The notes beneath the pieces were generated by a model, which saw nothing but the letters and a program-made list of their open reading frames with translations, was not told the DNA's origin and searched no databases. Positions 56,990-64,000 of a DNA stretch of 64,000 nt are shown piece by piece. This DNA is from Sepiola atlantica (Eukaryota > Mollusca > Cephalopoda > Sepiida > Sepiolidae), in NCBI GenBank assembly GCA_963556195.1, contig OY744522.1:41230263-41294262 (forward strand), written 5' to 3'. The stretch's first letter is position 1, and each line of letters starts with the position of its first letter. A program made the position numbers and the translations under genes.

Positions 56990-59400
56990 ACTGATTAAAC
57001 AGCCTAAAAAGCGCACAACCAATAGAACTCATGATTAACTACAAAAATGACCTTTTAAATGTAATTAAAGATTTAGAGTGCCCCAAACACGATAATAATT
57101 TCCCAAAAGAATTACACAAGATGTCGTTAGAAACATAAACAAGTATGACAACATTTTCGTAAAGACAGGTAGAACTAGAAACTTTTGATTAAATAAATAA
57201 ACCAGAGTATAACAAATTAATTACAGAAAACATTACGAAACACTACAAAATAGATACTAACGAATGCAATTACATAGAAATAATTAATTGTGAAAGTAAA
57301 CAAATAACCGATAATTAGCGACAAAGTTAGTAGGTTAAAACCTAAGGAGGCCTATATCTTATGTAAAGACCACACAATAACCCCACCACTTTCTTAATTA
57401 ATCATACCAAACCCGAAATATGAATAAATTAGTACAACAATTCTTTTCTCGAATTAACAAGAAAATAAAAGAAGAATGAGAATTTTACCAATGGGTTAAT
57501 ACTGCCGAAACAATCACATGGTTTAATCATATCGAAAATGAAAATAAATGTAACTTCATACAATTTGACAATCTATATTTGATGAACCCTTGCACATCGC
57601 CCTAGAATTTAGCTATATATCGACATATCAAAGTTTGAAATCGACATTATTAAAAAATGTAGAAAATTAGTTTTAGCAATAATCATGACCGACAGATACA
57701 CATACTAAAATGACAAACTCCTTTGATTTGGCTATGGGTGCCCTGTACTCAGCAGGGGCATCAGATCTTGTGGGTTTTCTTTATTATATACTCTCACATA
57801 TATGTTTGATAATAGAGATATTGGCCTATATAGAGATTATGAATTGGCTATAATAAGTGGTTCCAACAATATCACTTTAAACTTAAATGAAAATACTTAC
57901 GAGTCATATTTAGTGGATAACGTCAATCCAATATACATGAACACAAAGTCCAATCACGCCCCATCAATCATAAGGCATATTCCTAATTCTATCGAATGTA
58001 GGTTTAGTAATAACTCTAGCAACGTAAATGCCTAGCAACATTTACAAAACAGCTATACAAATAGTGGGTATGATAATATATCCATTGCTCTTTTTTCTTC
58101 TCGTAAAGTTGGTCATCTCTATCGTTCCAAACACTTTCTCACACCCGAGGCTATTCTGTATCCTTACAAATCTACAATCAGACTATGTATGGAGTACTGT
58201 TGTCATATTTGGTCTGGTGAATCTGTGCCCTATTTGAGAGTTCTTGATTAGGTGCAGAAGCGTATCTGTAATTTGATTGGCCCTATCATTTCTCTTCTCT
58301 AGACACCCTTTCGCACAGACGTGATGTTGTTAGTCTCAATCTTTTCTATAAATACTATTATGGCATTTGTTCTTCAGAATTATGTGATCTATTCCCCACT
58401 TCTTTTGTTCCAGCTTGTTTGACTCGTTGATCTAGTGGTCTCGATCAATTCGTGTTTTTATACCTCATTTTATACAGCGTCCTATTCCAGTAGCTTCTTA
58501 CCAAGAACCGCAGACTTGTGGAACTCTCTTCTAGCTGACTGTTTTCTTCCTAACTATAATCTTGGTCTTTTCAAGACTAAGGTCAATAGGCATCTCCAGT
58601 CTTTGCGATAATCATATTTCGTTTATGTTAGCTCCTTACATCAAGTGGCTCATGCCTTTTTCGGAGCGATTTGCATGAAAAATATTGAAATTAAATATCG
58701 TCAACAGGACACGAATAATCATAATAACATTAAAAATAGAAGGAAAAGAAATGTAAGCTGGTTTAAACTGACCAATAATCAAATGCTAAAAACTAAACTT
58801 GGCAAGAAATTCCTAATTTAAGCCCACACACACAAAGCACTAGATGAGAGCAATAGAGAAAAATAATAACAAAATGCGTAAAAATGTTATTAATATAGAA
58901 ACAATAAAAAATAACACAAAGAATGACAAAAATACAACCATTACAAATAGTAATAACCCAAATAGAAAAATTAAAGTTTATAATGAAAAGGAAACTGTTA
59001 CTGTAGAACACGTGCACGTTACCCCTAACAAAATAAATCTTTAACATAAAGCATTGTTTACCAAGCCACAATATTTGCCAAGGAAAGCCCGAATAACATC
59101 AAGTACTATGTGGGTATTACGTCCATAGATTTTAAAACTAGGTATTAGGACCATAAAAACACATTCAATAACAAACAAACGCATACTAAATACAACATTA
59201 GGGACTCATTACTGGAAACGCAAAATAACGGGCATCTGCAAATAATCGAGTAGAAAATAGTACGACAGGCCAGTAAATGTAGAAATTAAGACAACCCATG
59301 TAGATTATGTTTGAATGAGAACTTTGAAATTATTGACTTTAAAGATTTCCTCAACATATTGAACTGTAGAAGTGAAATAGCAAACAACTGTACACGAAAA
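56990..59400 (+). pseudogene. Penelope-like element, near full length, degenerate
   Basis: Successive plus-strand pieces follow the family order. First are the PEYNKLITENITKHYKI region and the RLKPKEAYILCKDHTITPP-like block. Then come QWVNTAETITWFNHIENENK and CNFIQFD (RT), followed by FDLAMGALYSAGASDLVGFL and YRDYELAI, which replace the GSYDGAE- and catalytic-box region. NPIYMNTKSNHAPSIIRHIP and RKRNVSWFKL follow, and finally YYVGITSIDFKTRY with KNTFNN and CRLCLNENFEIIDF, the GIY-YIG nuclease with its trailing CxxC. Stops and shifts are dense. A LINE fragment interrupts it at 58085-58690. It would have encoded RT plus endonuclease for target-primed insertion. Confidence 0.87.
58085..58690 (+). 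pseudogene. Jockey/CR1-like LINE C-terminus nested in the Penelope-like element
   Basis: The plus strand gives GHLYRSKHFLTPEAILYPYK, STIRLCMEYCCHIWSGESVP and LDXVQKRICNLIGP, then after frame changes FLPRTADLWNSLLADCFLP and FKTKVNRHLQSLR followed by a stop. A short A-rich 3-prime UTR ends near 58690. The Penelope-like frame stops near 58080 (NSGYDN region) and resumes at about 58730 (RKRNVSWFKL), so this is a later insertion. It is 5-prime truncated, as expected for LINE copies. Confidence 0.82.
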
Positions 59401-59841
59401 TAAACTTTATTTTGGATAACAATAAATAGTAACAATAAAATAAAATAAATAAAAAGAACAAACTAACACTTAAAATTGACACAAACAACACAAAATAGAA
59501 AAATACTCCAAGCTCACACGTGTAAAAATAAGATCATCTATTAATTCGACGCATTAACAAAAGATGTGTACAACCCCTATATAAAACAAAGGAAAATATG
59601 CCAAGAAAATGTCAGCCAAACTTTTGTTTGAGAGAAGACCTGCTATTGGCTAATGAAAACACTAACATATGAGAGGGAATAACAATGAATCTGATGAGTT
59701 TGCTAGCTAGAGTAAACACCACGTTGACATATAAGCATACTCAGTAACACGGAGTCCACCCACTTTAGCCTGACGATTCATTACGAGGATGCATCGTGGA
59801 CGCCTCCCTGTAGGTTAATTTCCATTAATATATTTACATAA

Positions 59842-59844
<3 letters not shown>
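59401..59844. other. Probable 3-prime flank of the Penelope-like element
   Basis: Contains CCTGACGATTCATTACGAGG at about 59770, a motif similar in style to other Penelope-type ends here. No other evidence. Confidence 0.35.

Positions 59845-59928
<84 letters not shown>
59845..59928. repeat. (TA)n microsatellite
   Basis: Perfect TA tract. Confidence 0.97.
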
Positions 59929-59932
<4 letters not shown>

Positions 59933-60224
59933 ACAATAGAACATTTAATATCATGTATCATGCTTAAAGTGGTGAGTTATACTTTTAGTTTTTCGGATGT
60001 TTTAGACACGCTCATTGAAAATGCAAGATATAAAACTCTGTATTGTATTTGTCTCAGTAATGATGAAACGAACTGTAAAGAATTGGATCTATTTAAGAAT
60101 TAATAACTTCATGGTCACTGGGATCTAATTTTTAATTGTTTTTCTATACATTGTTATACGGAGTTAAAATTTAATATCTATTGAGCTTAAACCCTGAAAC
60201 CTTTACTAGAAATGATAAATACAT

Positions 60225-60304
60225 ATAGTTATATATATTATATATATTTATATATATATATTTATACATATGTTTATATATACATACAGTAGTCTAGTAT
60301 ATTT

Positions 60305-60380
<76 letters not shown>
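60225..60380. repeat. (TA)n microsatellite, interrupted
   Basis: TA repeat with ATATTTATA and TACATA interruptions. Confidence 0.95.
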
Positions 60381-60384
<4 letters not shown>

Positions 60385-60680
60385 CTCCGACTCTGTCGTT
60401 GAGTTCTATCGTATGTCCACATATTTATACTCGTCGCTTTCAGTGTCAATATCACGTACCTTCATCTGTAATTACGTGACAACCTCTCGTGGTCTCAAGG
60501 ACTAAGTGAGCGCTTACAGATTTAAAGTGTTTCTGTGAACCGTGTTAGCGCCCTGTGACCGTCTCAGATTGTTATTTCCCTGCACGGACGAGAGCCGTAA
60601 GCTCGAAACAACGCAGTACGTCGGTAAAATATTTAAATATATAATTTTATATTATAAGAATCCTCTTTCTATATTTGAAC
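60381..60680. other. Unassigned; hammerhead-like hairpin near 60580
   Basis: GGACGAGAGCCGTAAGCTCG followed by AAAC (about 60583-60606) has the stem II plus GAAAC arrangement of a hammerhead. However, the core is CGGACGA and stem III is weak. It may be a decayed Penelope-type end. Confidence 0.3.
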
Positions 60681-60699
60681 CTATTTAATTGATTTATAT

Positions 60700-60765
60700 T
60701 TATATATACATACATACATACACACACACATACATACATACATATAAAGAGAGAGAAAAAGAAAG

Positions 60766-60807
<42 letters not shown>

Positions 60808-60865
60808 TGAGAGAGAGAGAGAAGGAGAGAAAGATAGATAGATATATAGATAGATAGAGTGAGCG
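60700..60865. repeat. (CATA)n, (TA)n, (GA)n, (GATA)n compound repeat
   Basis: Successive CATA/CACA, TA, GA and GATA tracts. Confidence 0.95.
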
Positions 60866-61070
60866 GGAGAGCGATCAGGGGGAGAGCCATCTACTAATTG
60901 GCTGGGAGACTGGGGTTCAATCCTCAAAAATGGTACTTGATGCCCCCTTGCTAACACCTCAGCACTATAAGTTAAAGGGTCAAGGGAAAGTGGAGTAATC
61001 ATGGGAAAGGAGTAGCGTCCTACCCTTCATCCTGGTGTAATAGCTAGTGAAAATAAAGATTTCGTGTTGC
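60866..61070 (+). mobile_element. tRNA-related SINE
   Basis: B-box-like GGGGTTCAATCCTC at 60912-60925, preceded by a degenerate tRNA-like arm, then a body with GATGCCCCCTTGCTAACACC, AAAGGGTCAAGGGAAAG and CATCCTGGTGTAATAGCTAG and an AAAATAAAG-type tail near 61055. The A box is weak. No target duplication was identified. Confidence 0.65.
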
Positions 61071-61074
61071 TCTC

Positions 61075-61699
61075 GATTATGATAGACTACTTCTTCTTTT
61101 TTATTTAGGGTATATACGCAAAAGGCCTTATGGAAACAAACGTTGATAAAATAATATTTAGTTTAATTATCGATAGATAGATAGATAGATAGATAGATGA
61201 AACAAAATGAATAAATACATTTGTCGAAAGTGTGGATTTATTAGGATTGAGATTGCACAAAATTTACGTTTAGGAAAAATGTAGGCGTTCTTTTAGCCAA
61301 AAGCGTCCCCTGTCGTATTAATTTTTCCTCTTTTTTTATATCACCGAGTGAAATCCACATATATGTTTGCTCCATTTTTGTCTTGATTTAGACAACACAT
61401 TTTTAGATTTCTTAAATAAACCTATATTTTGTTCTGATTTGGTGTATCTGTTTTACGCCAATAATCCGCGATCCTTTATTAGTTCTTCTTGTTGTATGTG
61501 CAAGTGAAACAAGGATTATACTGACAAAGCATTAAAGAGGAAGGTCTACGTCTTAGACATGCACTGTTTCAGATCTATCCTGGGAGTAACTTTGGAGATA
61601 GACGAAGAAAGGCAGATATCAGAAAAAAGGTTTAATATTAACAGAGCCATCAACAACGTTGTTAAACACAAGAGATTAACGCGGTTTGAACGTGTTTCC
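61075..61699. other. No gene; short GATA repeat
   Basis: Contains a GATA repeat at 61172-61199. A 61-codon frame at 61559 is unsupported. Confidence 0.45.
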
Positions 61700-62022
61700 C
61701 GGATACCAGACTCCGGAGTTATTTATCTACTTCCCACAAGGTAAGATGTGACACAAGGTCGGGAAAGTGGGATTAGATAAGCCAGCGCTCGAGAGATGAG
61801 CACTCTGGTCATTTAAACATTGCCTGGGCAGCCCCGTCGGTAAGCAATAAACTTACTTCTCCCCAAAGAGGGGAGGCAAAGCCTGGGAGGGTGCACCTCC
61901 TAGAACTGCACAGGACCGGCAACCTCCAATAGACCGGCGTAAATCCAGACCCAAAGGCCCGGAGAATACCAGTCTATTAGGCAGGGTAAAAAACCCTGGT
62001 TGAATCGTGGATACTAGACTCC
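61700..62022. mobile_element. SINE-like GC-rich repeat with 16-bp target duplications
   Basis: GGATACCAGACTCCGG (61700-61715) and GGATACTAGACTCCGG (62007-62022) flank a copy of the same element as 44474-44778, with AGTTATTTATCTACTTCCCA at one end and CCCTGGTTGAATCG at the other. Compared with that copy, the segment GGCATTCCCCGGTAGGTGCG plus CCTCAGGC is deleted. Confidence 0.88.
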
Positions 62023-62269
62023 GGCTATGTAAAGAAATCAACGCTTCATTACAAATGAGGATGACGACTACCAAAGAAATAAGCCGACCAGATAAGCGCT
62101 ACTCGGAACTATGGATCTGGTGAAAATTCACTGTACTATTAGCGGAATGTTTGATGATTTTCCTTCTAATTTGTGCTGATGAAGACACTAAATAATACCA
62201 ATCATTCTCAAAGAAACTATCGTACACTCTAACTTTGATTTTTAATTTTTGGTACTTATATACATATTT

Positions 62270-62665
62270 CCCCACACTGTAGACGTAAGGAACTACTGAG
62301 AATTAAGGTGTAGGTTTTGGGTGTCATCCTAATTTGTGAGAAGTGTAGCGAGATGCCTGTTTACATTAGTTTTAAACCTCTGCATGTCGGTACAGTCGGG
62401 AAAACAAGTAGCAGGGAAGGAGTTCCAGAAGTCGGAAGCACGAGGAAAGAAGCTATTGGAGTAGCAGGCTCTACGTCATCTGAGGACCTCCACAGTGAAT
62501 GGATGGGATTTAACTGATTGTCGAGTTGGTCTAGTGTATGTACGTCGAGGGGGCACCAGAGCAGTTAGTTCATCGGAGCAAAATCCAATGAAGTATTTGT
62601 AAAGCAAGCAAGTACAAGAATGCAACATTGCGGCGATGGGACAGGGGCTGGAGCTTTGTGGATAG
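62270..62665 (-). pseudogene. Jockey/CR1-like LINE C-terminus, copy 3
   Basis: Minus strand: KSHPFTVEVLR, stop, RRACYSNSFFPRASDFWNSF and RFKTNVNRHLATLLTN followed by TAG. Same family and same end point as 38345-38770. The uninterrupted ATTTAACTGATTGTCGAG site shows the empty state of the MITE target in copy 2. Confidence 0.82.
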
Positions 62666-62819
62666 TGATAGGGATATTCCTAATTGTCACATAATAGCTC
62701 TGTTTGACCCCAAGTCTTAACCATAGAGCTGATTTTAATAATTTTTTAATAATTTTTGACCAAAAAAATAATTACATAAAAATACATCAAATATTTAGGT
62801 GATAATAACCGAACATATT

Positions 62820-62960
62820 TCTAGACAGGGCGTCTTAGTCCAATGGTAAGAAACTGGACTATAGAATCAAATTCGAAGGTTCGATCCTTGTCTGAGTTAG
62901 CCATGCTGATGACGGCTGTGAGCCAGAAACACGTGTTCATGGATTACTTTGATGTGCGTA
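62820..62960 (+). mobile_element. tRNA-derived SINE carrying a hammerhead fold
   Basis: Good A box (TTAGTCCAATGGT, about 62838-62850) and good B box (GGTTCGATCC, about 62878-62887). TTAGCC and a hammerhead at 62901-62942 follow, the same order as at 6990-7125. After the ribozyme the sequence GGATTACTTTGATGTGCG parallels the GGATGACTATATATG of the other copy. Confidence 0.75.
62901..62942 (+). ncRNA. Hammerhead ribozyme (one stem II mismatch)
   Basis: Stem I CCATG (62901-62905) pairs with CATGG (62938-62942). Core CTGATGA (62906-62912) is perfect. Stem II is C-GGC-TGTGA-GCC-A: three good pairs, but the pair next to the core is C-A, one transition from T-A. GAA (62926-62928) is followed by stem III ACAC/GTGT (62929-62936), a loop-free palindrome, and H17 equal to T (62937). 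The mismatch at 10.1-11.1 may lower activity. Confidence 0.65.
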
Positions 62961-62964
62961 TAAC

Positions 62965-63560
62965 ATTTATAAAAGAATATATATTAAAGAATAATACGTC
63001 CTATAAAGTTAAGAGCGACTAATAATGCAATTTTCTGCATCTTTATCACTTAGGAAGTGAAGCAATCGAAATAGTAGTAAACAAAAAACAAAAACAAAAC
63101 AATGAACGCTGCAATCATCAATAAAAATAATTGCATAAAATGCATTATATATAAATATAGCAACATGTATAAATAAAAAAGTTCCCTTTATTTATAACTC
63201 CTATATTAACATCAAAACGAGTTTCTTTTATTTAAATCAGTAATAAAGCATACTATTTTGAAATACTTTGTATGCCATGTCTAATTTGCACAACTATCTT
63301 TTAAGCAGTATATCATAAATTAATGTTTTGTGTCATTCATTTGTAGTTTTATTGTTCTATTTTTTCGGAAATCCCCTCTAATTTTCATGACTAACTATAA
63401 ATATATCTGAATAAAATAAATATGTTGCCTAAATATAGTCAATTATCTTTCTGGTCTTAAAAACGACCGTGGGCGCTAATGGGTTAATAAAAAAGTTAAA
63501 TTATTTCGAAAATTCTAAAAATAGAATTTCGGAAAAAATAAATGCTGTCAACAGGAATCT
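62965..63560. other. No feature recognised
   Basis: AT-rich, nothing supportable. Confidence 0.5.
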
Positions 63561-63569
63561 ACCCCCACA

Positions 63570-63665
63570 TACTGTGAGGAGATGTGGCACAAGGCCGGAC
63601 GGTGGAGATGGTAGGCTAAAACACAAGAGGTAGCTTGGGAGGGTGGACCTCTAAAGACTTCTCAG
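63570..63665. repeat. Fragment of the SINE-like GC-rich repeat
   Basis: ATGTGGCACAAGGCCGGACGG and GCTTGGGAGGGTGGACCTCT match the outer parts of the element at 61717-62006, with the middle deleted. Confidence 0.7.
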
Positions 63666-63670
63666 GGTTA

Positions 63671-64000
63671 TTACGTTTCTTTTTAGTTATGAAACAAGCG
63701 AAGTACTTCGCTGTTTCATGACGTCATCCATCAAATTAGATGATCTTTCATATGCAGTCAAATAAATCTTCGATAGTAATTCTGCACTTACTGATCGTTT
63801 ATTTTTTTTTTAAGACCGTAGATGTTTAATCGTGTGACCTAATGCCCTGATGATTCCCGAAGCAAACTTCTTCATTGCATGTCCCAAATAGTTATGTTTA
63901 ACTCCTAGTACTGAGAAATATGACACAATAAGATAGTTTGAATATGATTGGATCCCCCCCCTGAATTTGGATGTCCGAGGACACCTTCCCGTCGCCCCAT
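63671..64000. other. No gene; short palindrome
   Basis: 63689-63719 is a near-perfect palindrome (ATGAAACAAGCGAAG / CTTCGCTGTTTCAT). Otherwise featureless; a C run ends near 63961. Confidence 0.5.

Overview
The window looks like a repeat-dominated, AT-rich metazoan genome. The best fit is a mollusc, probably a coleoid cephalopod such as an octopus. This is an inference from the mix of elements: Penelope-like elements with a GIY-YIG nuclease domain, R2-like LINEs with a restriction-like endonuclease tail, several tRNA-derived SINE types, a hAT-type transposon, many foldback elements and very long TA, TAA and tetranucleotide microsatellites. No bacterial signatures were seen (no operons, no dense ORFs). 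I found no convincing host protein-coding exon, rRNA or functional tRNA gene. Almost all long open frames are translations of simple repeats.

Layout. 1-9 kb: microsatellites, a 44-bp minisatellite that turns into a 73-bp higher-order array (2380-3630), a perfect 77-bp-arm palindromic element (3944-4119), foldback elements at 4371, 6366 and 8328, and a tRNA-SINE carrying a complete hammerhead-ribozyme fold (7068-7110). 9-13.6 kb: a Penelope-like element split by an internal inversion, an R2-like LINE tail between TAA repeats, a homogeneous 76-bp satellite block and a second hammerhead-type SINE. 15.5-18.9 kb: the most intact unit, a 3.3-kb hAT-like DNA transposon with 8-bp target duplications, roughly 340-bp terminal inverted repeats and one transposase reading frame broken by four lesions. 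20-22.4 kb: a minisatellite and an R2-like LINE fragment. 23.3-29.8 kb: a 6.5-kb satellite complex with a GC-rich 51-bp repeat, a 30-bp repeat, a 13/7-mer array and two blocks of a 35-bp repeat. 30-38 kb: Penelope and LINE remains, two R2-like LINE copies head to tail joined by a TAA/GAT tract, a telomere-like CCCTAA block inside one LINE tail, and a long-arm foldback element. 38-45.7 kb: LINE tails, 29-bp and 37-bp arrays, a LINE tail between large TAA repeats, SINE-like insertions with 16-17-bp target duplications, and a tRNA-containing foldback element. 46.7-53 kb: foldback and MITE elements, SINEs, LINE tails, and a MITE nested in a LINE. 53-64 kb: a mariner-type MITE inside TA repeats, the second copy of the palindromic element, a 2.4-kb Penelope-like element with a LINE inserted in it, and more SINEs, one with a second near-complete hammerhead.

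The window is best read as an archive of transposon activity. Autonomous elements (hAT, Penelope-like, R2-like LINE, jockey/CR1-like LINE) are all visibly broken, and many short non-autonomous elements sit among and inside them. The strongest leads are the recurrent coupling of a tRNA-type promoter to a hammerhead-ribozyme fold in several SINEs (three copies), tRNA-promoter foldback elements whose two ends both carry hammerhead-like motifs facing outward, and the long-TIR hAT-like transposon.
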